Below, piece after piece: positions 1 through 9,384 of a stretch of DNA of 64,000 nucleotides (position 1 is its first letter; each line of letters opens with the position of its first letter). The notes beneath the pieces are model-generated. The model searched no databases and had not been told where the DNA came from. It saw nothing but the letters and a program-made list of their open reading frames with translations. This stretch comes from Rhizobium mongolense USDA 1844. Its GTDB lineage: Bacteria > Pseudomonadota > Alphaproteobacteria > Rhizobiales > Rhizobiaceae. Made by a program: the position numbers and the translations under genes. The DNA lies in the NCBI RefSeq assembly GCF_000419765.1, contig NZ_ATTQ01000010.1, positions 124,154 to 188,153 of the forward strand, written 5' to 3'.

Positions 1-48
1 CCCGAAGGCGAGCAGAAGTTCCTGTCGCTCTTTCCGCTGGAAGCCTGA
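1..48 (+). CDS. 3' end of an unidentified gene
   Basis: An open frame enters the window at base 1 and ends in TGA at 46-48, giving the last 15 residues (ending FPLEA). Only the extreme C-terminus is present, so no family can be assigned. It lies on the same strand as the HAD phosphatase that starts 120 bases later. The call rests only on the open frame and a plausible gene order. Confidence 0.35.
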   Translation, partial: PEGEQKFLSLFPLEA

Positions 49-168
49 GCCGCCAAACGTCAGCCGCGAGCCGCCCGCGCGGCGCATTCCAGCCATGCCG
101 GCGTGCCGGTTGAGCTTTCGACGGCCATCGTGTAAATCGCATCATCCCCCAACAAGGCTTGAGAGTAC

Positions 169-858
169 ATGGACGGCTTCGACCTCATTATCTTCGACTG
201 CGACGGCGTTCTGGTCGATTCCGAAATCATCGCGGCGGATGTGGAGTCCAAGCTTCTGACCGACGCAGGCTATCCGATCAGCGGCGAAGAGATGGCGGAG
301 CGCTTCGCAGGCATGACCTGGAAGAACATTCTTCTGCAGGTGGAGCGCGAAGCGAGCATTCCGCTTTCCGCCTCGCTGCTCGACAAATCCGAAAAGCTGC
401 TCGACCTGCGCCTCGAACGGGACGTGCAGGCCATTCCCGGCGTCGAGTTCGCCATCTCGCGCCTTGATCTGAAGCGTTGCGTCTGCTCGAATTCCAGCAC
501 GCACCGGCTCGACATGATGCTCGGCAAGGTGGGACTGAAGAAGCTGTTTGCTCCAAACGTCTTTTCCGCAAAAGATCTCGGGCCGGATCGCGTCAAGCCG
601 AAGCCGGACATCTTCCTGCATGGCGCCGAGATGATGGGAGTCTCGCCGTCGAAGACGGTCGTCGTCGAAGATTCTGTCCATGGGATCCATGCGGCACGTG
701 ATGCCGGCATGCGCGTCATCGGCTTCACCGGCGCATCGCATACCTATTCCTCGCATGCCGACCGCCTGACGGATGCCGGTGCGGAGACGGTCATCTCGCG
801 GATGAAGGATCTGCCGGGCGTCGTTGCTGCTCTTTCGGAATGGGCTGGCGTCCTCTAA
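169..858 (+). CDS. HAD-superfamily subfamily IA phosphatase
   Basis: A 229-residue cytosolic hydrolase of the beta-phosphoglucomutase/phosphatase type. Motif I (DCDGVLVDSE) lies at about residues 9-18 and supplies the nucleophilic Asp. Motif II is the Ser in CSNSS, motif III the Lys in KPKPDIF, and motif IV VVVEDSVHG. The alpha-helical cap between motifs I and II marks subfamily IA. The substrate is probably a small phosphorylated sugar or a phosphoglycolate-like compound but cannot be read from the sequence. The gene stands alone and converges on the lipoprotein gene, with a gap of about 20 bases. ATG at 169 is the first start that keeps motif I complete. Confidence 0.85.
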   Translation: MDGFDLIIFDCDGVLVDSEIIAADVESKLLTDAGYPISGEEMAERFAGMTWKNILLQVEREASIPLSASLLDKSEKLLDLRLERDVQAIPGVEFAISRLDLKRCVCSNSSTHRLDMMLGKVGLKKLFAPNVFSAKDLGPDRVKPKPDIFLHGAEMMGVSPSKTVVVEDSVHGIHAARDAGMRVIGFTGASHTYSSHADRLTDAGAETVISRMKDLPGVVAALSEWAGVL

Positions 859-877
859 AAGTGGGACGGGCCGGCTC

Positions 878-1525
878 TTAGCTGCTCTTCTTGGTCTTCG
901 CAGCCGGGCCCTGATCGAAACCGATATTGACGCGAACCAGCGCGCCGGAGCCGACGGGCAGCTTGAAGCCGTCCTTGCGGAAGAGGACCTGAGCGGCCGT
1001 CTGCCCTGCCGGAATTTCGGCAGTAAACGGGACCACTTCCGAGGTGACCACATCCTGGCCGTCGAAGGCGGTGATCCGGACCGGCAGCGTGACGCGGCCG
1101 GGGCCGCCGGCCGGGCCGGCGATCAGGCGGATCTGCGCCACGACAGTCATCGTCAGGTTCTGTTCGTTCAGCGTGCACTGACGCGTGTAGTCCCCGATGG
1201 CCGCCTGATGGACGATCTGGCTGTTGTCACCTTTCTTGCCCTTGGCATAGGTGCGGAAGATCGCGTCCTGATCCTTCATGAAAATCTGCGGGCAGGAGCC
1301 CTGGACGACCGGCTGCGCTGTACCTTGGACGTTGGTCGCGGTGCCGATCGGCTTGTCGCTGGAAGACGGATTGGCGGGCGCAAGCGGCATGATCTGGGCA
1401 TTGCCGTTTGGCTGCGCCGGCGCTTCGGCGGACTTGCTTTCGCCGCCGACGCCCAGGGAATTGCAGCTTGCAAGGAGAGCGGCGACTGATACGGAAACAA
1501 GGAGACGCGAGACTTTGCCGAACAC
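878..1525 (-). CDS. Conserved rhizobial lipoprotein, function unknown
   Basis: 215 residues beginning at GTG. The N-terminus is a short basic stretch, a hydrophobic segment (about 8-19) and a lipobox LASC with Cys21, so a lipoprotein anchored in the envelope is expected. A low-complexity Ala/Pro/Ser/Asn linker (about 30-65) precedes a folded part with two cysteines (in GSCPQIF and TRQCTL) that could form a disulfide. I recognise no catalytic motif. It is divergent from thrC, with about 200 bases between the starts, and convergent with the HAD gene. Confidence 0.8.
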   Translation of the reverse strand: MFGKVSRLLVSVSVAALLASCNSLGVGGESKSAEAPAQPNGNAQIMPLAPANPSSSDKPIGTATNVQGTAQPVVQGSCPQIFMKDQDAIFRTYAKGKKGDNSQIVHQAAIGDYTRQCTLNEQNLTMTVVAQIRLIAGPAGGPGRVTLPVRITAFDGQDVVTSEVVPFTAEIPAGQTAAQVLFRKDGFKLPVGSGALVRVNIGFDQGPAAKTKKSS

Positions 1526-1725
1526 GATTATTCCACCCTCTTACAAAGTTTCTGGCAGGCCCGAAGTCTTGCTTGCAGGGCCTTTCGTGACAGTTTGCGA
1601 TGGTCTATATCAGCGGCGCAAAGAAAAATCGATTGGGTAAGCACCGTTTTGACGCACATTTCGATCTGCTGCAACTTCGGCGCCTGGATCCTCTATCCGG
1701 ATTTCCTCCGGCCATAACGTCAAGG

Positions 1726-3126
1726 ATGAAGAACGTGGACTATATCTCGACCCGCGGCGAGGCCCCATCTCTCGGCTTTTGCGATGCGTTGCTGACGGGT
1801 CTTGCGCGCGACGGCGGCCTCTATGTCCCGCGGCAATGGCCGCATTTCTCCAAGAAGGAAATCCGGGCGCTGCGCGGCAAGAGCTACCAGGAGATCGCGT
1901 TTGCGATCCTATCGCCCTTTACGAACGACGAAATTCCCGCCGCCACATTCCGGGCGATGATCGACGAAGCTTATGGCACCTTCCGCCATCCGGCGATCGC
2001 CCCGCTCGTCCAGACGGGACCGAACAGCTTCGTCATGGAGCTTTTCCACGGCACCACGCTCGCCTTCAAGGACGTGGCGATGCAGCTTCTGGCACGCCTG
2101 ATGGACTATGCGCTGGAAAAGCGCGGCGAGCGCGCGACGATCATCGGCGCAACATCGGGCGATACGGGCGGTGCGGCCATCGACGCCTTCGCCGGTCGCG
2201 AGCGCACCGATATTTTCATCCTCTTCCCGCACGGCAAGATCTCGCCGGTGCAGCAGCGGCAAATGACGACCTCGACGGCTCCCAATGTCCACGCGCTGGC
2301 GGTCAAGGGCAATTTCGACGACTGCCAAAACCTCGTCAAAGCGATGTTCAACGACACCGCCTTCCGCGACAAGGTTCGCCTTTCCGGTGTCAACTCGATC
2401 AACTGGGCGCGCATCATGGCTCAGATCGTCTATTACTTCACGACGGCGATCTCACTCGGCGGGCCGGATCGTAAGATTTCGTTTACGGTACCGACCGGCA
2501 ATTTCGGTGACATTTTCGCGGGCTACGCGGCCAAACGCATGGGCCTGCCGATCGGCAAGCTGGTGATCGCGACCAACGAGAACGACATCCTCGCCCGCAC
2601 GATGAAGGCCGGCCGCTACGACATGCAGAAGGTCAAGGCGACGACCTCGCCGTCGATGGACATTCAGATTTCGTCGAATTTCGAGCGCCTGCTTTTCGAA
2701 GCCTATGATCGGGACGCTTCCAAGGTGCGCCATGCGATGGACAGCCTGAAGCAGTCGAATGGCTTCGAGATCGCGCCGAAGGCGCTTGCCGCCATCAAGA
2801 AGGACTTCCGCGCCGGCCGCGCCAGCGAGAAGCAGGTGGCGCAGACGATCAAGAATACCTACGCCGAAACCGGCTATCTTCTCGACCCGCATTCGGCAAT
2901 CGGCGTCTTCGTTGCCGCCAAGCACGACAAGCCGAACACGCCGATGGTGACGCTTGCGACGGCGCACCCGGCAAAATTCTCCGCCGCGGTAAAATCCGCC
3001 TCCGGTATTGACCCGGCGCTTCCGACGTGGCTTGCTGGTCTGATGCTTAAGGAGGAGCGCTTCCAAGTCGTCGATCCGGAACTTAAGGCCCTTGAAGGTT
3101 TTATCGGCAAGCACGCCCGGACGTAA
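1726..3126 (+). CDS. thrC: Threonine synthase
   Basis: Converts O-phospho-L-homoserine to L-threonine using PLP, the last step of threonine synthesis; the kinase making its substrate (thrB) is at 24.9 kb. 466 residues, the usual length for the long bacterial form. The N-terminal threonine-synthase domain starts NVDYISTRGEAP. The PLP lysine is Lys115 in AFKDVAMQ, and a Gly-rich phosphate loop reads GATSGDTGGAA. The frame is open upstream to 1600, but the family begins at MKNVDYIST, so ATG 1726 is chosen. The M16 peptidase follows 25 bases later and is probably co-transcribed. Confidence 0.96.
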   Translation: MKNVDYISTRGEAPSLGFCDALLTGLARDGGLYVPRQWPHFSKKEIRALRGKSYQEIAFAILSPFTNDEIPAATFRAMIDEAYGTFRHPAIAPLVQTGPNSFVMELFHGTTLAFKDVAMQLLARLMDYALEKRGERATIIGATSGDTGGAAIDAFAGRERTDIFILFPHGKISPVQQRQMTTSTAPNVHALAVKGNFDDCQNLVKAMFNDTAFRDKVRLSGVNSINWARIMAQIVYYFTTAISLGGPDRKISFTVPTGNFGDIFAGYAAKRMGLPIGKLVIATNENDILARTMKAGRYDMQKVKATTSPSMDIQISSNFERLLFEAYDRDASKVRHAMDSLKQSNGFEIAPKALAAIKKDFRAGRASEKQVAQTIKNTYAETGYLLDPHSAIGVFVAAKHDKPNTPMVTLATAHPAKFSAAVKSASGIDPALPTWLAGLMLKEERFQVVDPELKALEGFIGKHART

Positions 3127-3151
3127 TGCGGCAGGCGCAGAAAGATAGCCA

Positions 3152-4450
3152 ATGACAGTTGAGTGCACCCGGCTCAAATCCGGGCTGACAGTAGTAACCC
3201 AGACCATGCCGCATCTTGAAAGCGTCGCTCTGGGCGTCTGGATCAAATCGGGTTCGCGCAACGAAACGGAAGACGAGCATGGCATAGCCCACCTGCTCGA
3301 ACACATGGCTTTCAAGGGTACCGCACGCCGCTCGGCTCGCGACATCGCCGAGGAAATCGAGGATGTGGGCGGCGAAGTGAACGCGGCCACCTCGACCGAA
3401 ACGACGTCCTACTACGCCCGCGTGCTGAAGGATTACGTGCCGCTCGCCGTCGATATTCTCGCCGACATCCTGACCGAATCGGCCTTCGAGGAAGACGAGC
3501 TCGAGCGCGAGAAGCAGGTGATCCTGCAGGAGATCAATGCGGCGAACGACACGCCGGACGACGTGGTCTTCGACAAGTTTTCCGAGACCGCCTATCGCAA
3601 CCAGACGCTCGGACGCGCCATCCTCGGCACGCCGGAGACCGTCGTCTCCTTCTCGCCGCAACAGATCCGCAACTATCTCGGCCGCAACTATACGACCGAT
3701 CGCATGTTCGTCGTTGCCGCCGGCGCAGTCGATCACGACGAATTCGTGCGCATGGTGGAACAGCGCTTCGCGAGCCTGCCGACCGCGCCGAGCGCGCCGC
3801 CGGTCATCGAGACCGCCCGCTATATCGGCGGCAGCGTGCGCGAGACGCGCGACCTGATGGACGCGCAGATCCTGCTCGGCTTCGAGGGCAAAGCCTATCA
3901 TGCCCGCGACTTCTACTGTTCGCAGATCCTTGCCAACATCCTCGGCGGCGGCATGTCCTCCCGCCTCTTCCAGGAAGTGCGCGAGATCCGCGGCCTTTGC
4001 TATTCGATCTATGCCTTCCACTGGGGCTTTTCCGACACCGGCATCTTCGGCATCCATGCCGCAACAGGCGGCGAGAACCTTCCCGAACTCGTACCGGTGA
4101 TCATCGACGAGTTGCATAAGTCGGCCGGCTTCATCGAGCAGAAGGAGATCGAGCGTGCCCGTGCGCAGATTCGCGCCCAGCTTCTGATGGGGCAGGAAAG
4201 CCCTGCTGCCCGCGCCGGCCAGATCGCCCGCCAGATGATGCTCTACGGCGGCCCGATCTCCAATCAGGAAATGATGGAACGGCTCGAGGGCATCACCATC
4301 GAGCGTCTCACCGATCTCGCCGGCCGGCTGTTCTTCGACACTGTGCCGACGCTTTCGGCAATCGGCCCGCTGGAGCAACTGGCACCGACGGAAGATATCG
4401 TCGCCTCGCTGTCCGCTCCCCTGCCGCAGTCGAAAACTGCAAGCCGCTGA
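3152..4450 (+). CDS. M16 family zinc peptidase (processing-peptidase-like)
   Basis: 432 residues, related to the mitochondrial processing peptidase beta subunit and pitrilysin. The inverted zinc motif HLLEH (residues 47-51) supplies two His ligands and the catalytic Glu; a downstream Glu in the LQEINAA helix is the likely third ligand. There is no signal peptide, so it is probably cytosolic. Only one M16 gene is present here, so a homodimer or a distant partner is implied. It follows thrC by 25 bases and precedes the GNAT gene by 28, an arrangement common in rhizobia. Known bacterial relatives degrade peptides; the real substrate is unknown. Confidence 0.92.
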   Translation: MTVECTRLKSGLTVVTQTMPHLESVALGVWIKSGSRNETEDEHGIAHLLEHMAFKGTARRSARDIAEEIEDVGGEVNAATSTETTSYYARVLKDYVPLAVDILADILTESAFEEDELEREKQVILQEINAANDTPDDVVFDKFSETAYRNQTLGRAILGTPETVVSFSPQQIRNYLGRNYTTDRMFVVAAGAVDHDEFVRMVEQRFASLPTAPSAPPVIETARYIGGSVRETRDLMDAQILLGFEGKAYHARDFYCSQILANILGGGMSSRLFQEVREIRGLCYSIYAFHWGFSDTGIFGIHAATGGENLPELVPVIIDELHKSAGFIEQKEIERARAQIRAQLLMGQESPAARAGQIARQMMLYGGPISNQEMMERLEGITIERLTDLAGRLFFDTVPTLSAIGPLEQLAPTEDIVASLSAPLPQSKTASR

Positions 4451-4478
4451 GCCGCGTTCCATCTGCCGGGAGTGATCG

Positions 4479-5093
4479 ATGCCAAAATCGGTTTTTCGAT
4501 TCCTGTCGCGGCAGCCGGAGGCGGTGGAGCTCGAGAACGACCGCTATGCGCTGCGGCTTCCACGCTATCAGGATTTCAACCAGTGGCACAAGCTGCGCTC
4601 CGCCAGCCGCAAGTTCCTTGAGCCCTGGGAACCGACATGGCGTCGCGACGAGCTGACAGAGGGCGCGTATCGTGCCCGCGTCATCCGCGGCAAGCAGGAA
4701 TACGCGTCCGGCCAGGCGATCCCGCTGTTCCTGTTTCTGAAACCAGACATGGAACTGCTCGGCGGGATCACGATTGGCTATATCCGCCGCGGCGCGGCGC
4801 AGAGCTGCATGATCGGCTACTGGATGGGCGAGAAGCATGCCGGCCAAGGCCATATGTTCGCCGCACTTCAGTTGGTTATACCCTATATCTTCGCAGGGCT
4901 TGAGTTGCACCGTATCGAGGCAGCCTGTATTCCGGAGAACGCACGAAGCATTCGCCTGCTTGAGAAAGCCGGGTTTCAGCGGGAAGGCTATCTGCGCGGA
5001 TACTTGAAAATAAACGGTCAGTGGCATGATCACGTGATGTATTCACTGCTTGCCACCGATACGGATACAGGCAGGAAAACCGACAGCCGATGA
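4479..5093 (+). CDS. GNAT N-acetyltransferase, RimJ/RimL type
   Basis: 204 residues. The acetyl-CoA pocket is marked by GQGHMFAAL, and the family C-terminal signature ENARSIRLLEKAGFQREG is clear. RimJ/RimL relatives acetylate the alpha-amino group of ribosomal proteins, but many paralogues have other substrates, so no gene name is given. A GGGAG ribosome site lies about 7 bases before ATG 4479. Its TGA overlaps the ATG of the next gene (ATGA at 5090-5093), which suggests translational coupling to the GGDEF-EAL protein. Confidence 0.9.
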   Translation: MPKSVFRFLSRQPEAVELENDRYALRLPRYQDFNQWHKLRSASRKFLEPWEPTWRRDELTEGAYRARVIRGKQEYASGQAIPLFLFLKPDMELLGGITIGYIRRGAAQSCMIGYWMGEKHAGQGHMFAALQLVIPYIFAGLELHRIEAACIPENARSIRLLEKAGFQREGYLRGYLKINGQWHDHVMYSLLATDTDTGRKTDSR

Positions 5094-8002
5094 CCACGAA
5101 CCGCATGCTGCCCAAATCACCGTCCGGCCGATTGATCGCGGTGATCGCAGCGCTTTTCCTGTCGATGCTTGCATTGGCTGCAGGCGTTGCGCAGGCGGCG
5201 GAACCCGTGAAGATTTCCCGCGACGACACCGCGCTCGACTTGACGGCGACGACGGAAATATATGCCAATCAGGGCGAGGCCTTCCAGGTCTCGACGGCCG
5301 CAGGCGCAGACGGCATCCGCCGGCGCATCGAGGTGCGTGCCAGCTCTGAAAACCACCAGGGCGACTGGGCCGTCTTTGCGCTCGCCAATGTCTCGGAAGA
5401 ACAGCTCGAGCGCGTCATCGTCGCTCCGCATTTCCGCCTCGTGAATTCCAAGCTTTTCTGGCCGGACCTCGGCTCGCAGCGCATCATGGCGATCACGCCG
5501 AGCGAGGGCTTTGCGCTCGACCGCCAGCCGAGCGACGAGGCCGACGTCTTCCGCATCACTCTGAACCCCGGCGCTGTCATCACCTTCGTCGCCGAGCTTG
5601 CGACGCCCGAGCTGCCGCAGATCTACCTGTGGGAGCCGGACGCCTACAAGGACACGATCAACGCCTTCACGCTCTACCGCGGCATCGTGCTCGGGATTGC
5701 CGGCCTTCTGGCCGTGTTCCTGACGATCCTCTTCGTGGTCAAGGGCACCTCTATGCTGCCGGCAACGGCGGCACTTGCCTGGGCGGTGCTCGGCTACATC
5801 TGCGTCGACTTCGGTTTCCTCGGCAAACTCGTCAGCGTCGCCTCGGCGGACCAACGAATATGGCGCGCCTGCGCGGAAGTGGCGCTGGCGTCGAGTTTCG
5901 TGATCTTCCTGTTCACCTATCTGAACCTCAACCGCTGGCACACACATCTCGGCTATGCGACGCTTGCCTGGGTGCTCGGCCTCGCTCTGCTCTTCGGTGT
6001 CGCGATCTATGATCCGTCGATCGCCTCCGGTATTGCGCGGCTCTCCTTCGCGCTGACGGCGACGATGGGCATCGTACTCATCATCTATCTCGGCTTCAAC
6101 CGCTACGACCGCGCCATCCTGCTGGTGCCTGCTTGGGCGCTGATCCTGGTGTGGATATTCGGGGCTTGGCTGACAGTTACCGGCCGGCTCGACAACGACA
6201 TCATCCAGCCGGCGCTGGGCGGCGGCCTCGTCCTCATCGTTCTGCTGATCGGATTTACGGTGATGCAGCACGCCTTTGCGGGCGGCGCCTTTCAGCAGGG
6301 TCTGTTTTCCGATCTCGAACGCCAGTCTCTGGCGCTGACCGGCTCCGGCGACATGGTGTGGGACTGGGATGTGGCGCGCGACCGCGTCGTCACCATTCCG
6401 GATGTTTCCATCAAGCTGGGCTTGTCGCCGGGGACCATGCATGGCGCAGCTCGCAACTGGCTGCCGCGGCTTCACCCGGACGATCGCGACCGATTCCGCG
6501 CGACGCTGGACGTGCTGCTCGAACATCGTCGCGGACGGCTGAACCACGAGTTCCGCATCCGCGCCGAGGACGGGCATTTCCACTGGCTGCTGATCCGCGC
6601 GCGGCCGGTGCTCGGCTCGAACGGCGAGATCATCCGCTGCGTCGGCACGATCGTAGACGTCACCGAGCAGAAGAATTCCGTCGAGCGGCTGCTGCATGAT
6701 GCGCTGCACGACAATCTCACTGGCCTGCCGAACCGCCAGCTCTTCATCGACCGCCTGCAATCGGTGCTGGCGCTTGCGCCCGGCGGCGAAACGCTCAGGC
6801 CGACGGTGATGGTGATAGATATCGACCGCTACAAGCTGGTGAACGATTCGCTTGGCGTCGCAGCCGGCGATAACATTCTGATCGCGCTGACCCGCCGCCT
6901 GCGTCGTCTTCTGAAGCCGCAGGATACGCTGGCGCGCATTGCGGGCGACCAGTTCGGTCTCATTCTCGTTTCCGAGCGCGATCCAGCGAAGGTCGCCGAT
7001 TTTGCTGATGCCGTCAGCAAGGCGATCATGGTGCCGATCAACTTCGGCAATCGCGAAATTATTCTGACGGCCTCGATCGGTCTCGCCTCCTGGGTAGACC
7101 AGCAGGAAAACGCGGCCGGAATGCTGAGCGATGCCGAGCTTGCCATGTATCGCGCTAAGCGCGCCGGCGGCAACCGCGTCGAGCCCTTCCGCCCCGCCTT
7201 CCGCGATTTCGGCGCCGACCGCCTGCAGCTCGAATCCGATCTCCGCCGCGCCATCGAGCGCAAGGAGCTCTCGATGGTCTACCAGCCGATCGCGCGGCTG
7301 GAGGATGTCGAGATTGCCGGATTCGAGGCGCTGATGCGCTGGGAGCATCCGAAGCGCGGCAACATCCCGCCGTCCGAATTCATCCCGATCGCCGAGGCGT
7401 CGGACATCATCGGTCCGCTCGGCATGTTCGCGCTCGAACAGGCGACCAGTGACCTGATGGCCTGGCAGAACCAGACCGGCGAGCTGCCGATCTTCGTCTC
7501 GATCAACCTGTCGAGCGTGCAGCTCCTCAACAACGAGCTCTATGACGACGTGCGCTCAGTTCTTTCGAAGACCCATTGTGACCCGTCGCGCCTGAAGCTG
7601 GAGCTGACGGAATCCATGGTCATGGAAAATCCGGAACAGGCACGGCTTGTGCTGCAGAAGCTCAAGGAAGCTGGCCTCGGGCTGGCGCTCGACGACTTCG
7701 GCACGGGCTACTCGTCGCTTGCCTATCTTACCCGCTTCCCCTTCGACACGATCAAGCTCGACAAAGCGCTCGTTCGCGATGACAGCGACAAGAAGGCAAC
7801 CATCCTCAGGTCGGTCATCTCCATGGCGCGCGAGTTGGAGATGCAGGTGGTCGCCGAAGGCATCGAATCCAACGAGGATGCCATCGAGCTTGCCAAGATG
7901 GGCTGCAGCTACGGGCAAAGCTACCTCTTCGGCCCGCCGATGGGCTCCGATTCCGTGCTGCGCCTGCTGAAGGAACGCTTTCCACTGACGAAGCGGGCTT
8001 AG
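5090..8002 (+). CDS. Membrane PAS-GGDEF-EAL protein with degenerate GGDEF, likely c-di-GMP phosphodiesterase
   Basis: 970 residues. A signal peptide (about 10-36) leads into a periplasmic beta-rich region (about 37-190) and roughly seven membrane helices (about 195-395), resembling 7TMR-DISM sensors. A PAS/PAC unit follows (about 415-535), then GGDEF (about 540-710) and EAL (about 715-965). The GGDEF motif reads AGDQF and the RxxD inhibitory site is KPQD, so cyclase activity should be lost. The EAL half keeps EALMRW, ELTES, DDFGTG and VVAEGIES, so c-di-GMP hydrolysis is likely. It is coupled by ATGA overlap to the acetyltransferase. The degenerate half may bind GTP and regulate EAL, as known for such hybrids. 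Confidence 0.93.
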   Translation: MTTNRMLPKSPSGRLIAVIAALFLSMLALAAGVAQAAEPVKISRDDTALDLTATTEIYANQGEAFQVSTAAGADGIRRRIEVRASSENHQGDWAVFALANVSEEQLERVIVAPHFRLVNSKLFWPDLGSQRIMAITPSEGFALDRQPSDEADVFRITLNPGAVITFVAELATPELPQIYLWEPDAYKDTINAFTLYRGIVLGIAGLLAVFLTILFVVKGTSMLPATAALAWAVLGYICVDFGFLGKLVSVASADQRIWRACAEVALASSFVIFLFTYLNLNRWHTHLGYATLAWVLGLALLFGVAIYDPSIASGIARLSFALTATMGIVLIIYLGFNRYDRAILLVPAWALILVWIFGAWLTVTGRLDNDIIQPALGGGLVLIVLLIGFTVMQHAFAGGAFQQGLFSDLERQSLALTGSGDMVWDWDVARDRVVTIPDVSIKLGLSPGTMHGAARNWLPRLHPDDRDRFRATLDVLLEHRRGRLNHEFRIRAEDGHFHWLLIRARPVLGSNGEIIRCVGTIVDVTEQKNSVERLLHDALHDNLTGLPNRQLFIDRLQSVLALAPGGETLRPTVMVIDIDRYKLVNDSLGVAAGDNILIALTRRLRRLLKPQDTLARIAGDQFGLILVSERDPAKVADFADAVSKAIMVPINFGNREIILTASIGLASWVDQQENAAGMLSDAELAMYRAKRAGGNRVEPFRPAFRDFGADRLQLESDLRRAIERKELSMVYQPIARLEDVEIAGFEALMRWEHPKRGNIPPSEFIPIAEASDIIGPLGMFALEQATSDLMAWQNQTGELPIFVSINLSSVQLLNNELYDDVRSVLSKTHCDPSRLKLELTESMVMENPEQARLVLQKLKEAGLGLALDDFGTGYSSLAYLTRFPFDTIKLDKALVRDDSDKKATILRSVISMARELEMQVVAEGIESNEDAIELAKMGCSYGQSYLFGPPMGSDSVLRLLKERFPLTKRA

Positions 8003-8166
8003 GTCTTTCAAATCAATGCTGGCGCCTACCCCTCACCCTGTCCTCCCCCGAAGGGAGAGGAAGCCGAGATACCCGTTACCTCGTCGATACAACCGAGAGC
8101 TTTGCGAGCCTCAACCGCATGCCCCTTCTTCCCGTGGGGGAGAAGGGGCCGCAAGCGGATGAGGGG
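8003..8166. repeat. Inverted pair of rhizobial intergenic repeat units with strong hairpin
   Basis: Between two convergent genes lie a left unit (about 8027-8065) and a right unit in reverse orientation (about 8117-8170). They share a CCCCTCA...CCTTCTCCCC core. The right unit holds a stem with 9-base arms, GCCCCTTCT at 8121-8129 and AGAAGGGGC at 8141-8149. Similar units occur near 48.5 kb and 51.0 kb. The hairpin could end transcripts from both sides or stabilise 3' ends, although it has no T-run. Confidence 0.6.
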
Positions 8167-9252
8167 CTACGCCGCAGCCTTCCGCGACATCGCAGACGCG
8201 ACCTGAATGATCTTGTGCAGATATTCCAGCTTCGCGACGACAGCCCGCGATAGCACGAAGGGATAGGAATCCGGCTGGCCCATGCTGCGCTGAATGGCGT
8301 TGATCGCGACGCTGAGCGGAACCCAGGCGCTGACGAGCTGTTCAGCGCTTTCCGCCCTGTATGGATTGAAATCCACTTCCGAGGCCATTTCCTCATGGCC
8401 GCGGGGATCGATGGCGATGCCAAAGGCGCGGGCCGTTTCCAGCGTATCAACGATATGGAGGTAGTGCGCAAAGCACTCGGCAAAATCTTCCCACGGATGT
8501 GAGGATGCATAGGCGCTGATGAAGCTCTCCCGCCAGCCGAAGGGAGGACCGCTGGCATAATGGTTCTGAAGGGCTGCGCCATAATCCTGTCGTTCGTCCC
8601 CGAAGGCGGCGCGGAAGGCATCTAAGCCGTTCCTGTCCCGCACGAGCTTGTTCCAGACGAAGTGGCCGGCCTCATGGCGGAAGTGGCCGAGCAGCGTGCG
8701 GTAAGGCTCGTTCATCATGGTGCGCGCTTGTTCGCGGGTGGCGTCATCGGCTTCCGCCGCACGGATGGCGATCAGGCCTTCCTCGTGTCCGGTCATCGCG
8801 GGGAGGATATTGCCGTCGTTCTGAACCGTATCTTCGAGGAAATCGAAAACGAGGCCGCCGACGGGATCTTCCTCGCGATCCGGATGCGGCAGGTTCCAGC
8901 GCAGCAGCGAATAGAACAGATGGCGCTGCGCCTGGCTGATACGGCGCCAGCGGGCGATGCCGTCCTGGGTTGCGGTGTTCGGCACCAGCCTGTTGTGGCG
9001 GCAGGCGATGCAAAAATCATGGGCGTCCTCATCCGCAAGCAGCCAGTTGCAGATATCGAGACCGGCATTGGCGCAGAAGCGGATCCTGCGCTCCGGGCGT
9101 GCGACGAGCTGCCACTGCATTTCATCGCGCGGCTCGAGCGCGTGCACGGAGAGATCATCCGGCAAGAAGCCCAGGCGATGATTGCAGCGGACGCAATGGC
9201 GGTTGTCGAAGTGGACGACCTGGTCGCAATTATCGCAGGCGAAGAGTCTCAT
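8167..9252 (-). CDS. Putative zinc-binding metallopeptidase with N-terminal zinc ribbon (COG4307-like)
   Basis: 361 residues from ATG 9252; the frame is open further upstream, but the family starts MRLFACDNC. A zinc ribbon of two CxxC pairs (CDNC and CVRC) occupies residues about 6-24. The HExxH metallopeptidase motif reads HEAGH, followed by a catalytic-domain-like region rich in Trp and His. The architecture matches the putative zinc-binding metallopeptidase family whose substrate is unknown. It is monocistronic, convergent with the GGDEF-EAL gene and separated from it by the repeat pair. Confidence 0.85.
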   Translation of the reverse strand: MRLFACDNCDQVVHFDNRHCVRCNHRLGFLPDDLSVHALEPRDEMQWQLVARPERRIRFCANAGLDICNWLLADEDAHDFCIACRHNRLVPNTATQDGIARWRRISQAQRHLFYSLLRWNLPHPDREEDPVGGLVFDFLEDTVQNDGNILPAMTGHEEGLIAIRAAEADDATREQARTMMNEPYRTLLGHFRHEAGHFVWNKLVRDRNGLDAFRAAFGDERQDYGAALQNHYASGPPFGWRESFISAYASSHPWEDFAECFAHYLHIVDTLETARAFGIAIDPRGHEEMASEVDFNPYRAESAEQLVSAWVPLSVAINAIQRSMGQPDSYPFVLSRAVVAKLEYLHKIIQVASAMSRKAAA

Positions 9253-9384
9253 GATTACCTCGACGAATGGTGACGAACCAAAATGCCTGCTGCGCGGTGC
9301 GCAACAGGCATTTCGGCGGCGCGCCATCTGGCACGCTTGCCGGAAGAAAACGTCACGATAACGAAATCGTTCCTGGATTAGATA

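Noticed and set aside
5117..7348. A 743-residue minus-strand frame inside the GGDEF-EAL gene
   Set aside because: Its sequence is low-complexity (His/Arg/Asp-rich) and shows no motif; the plus-strand product has clear domains.
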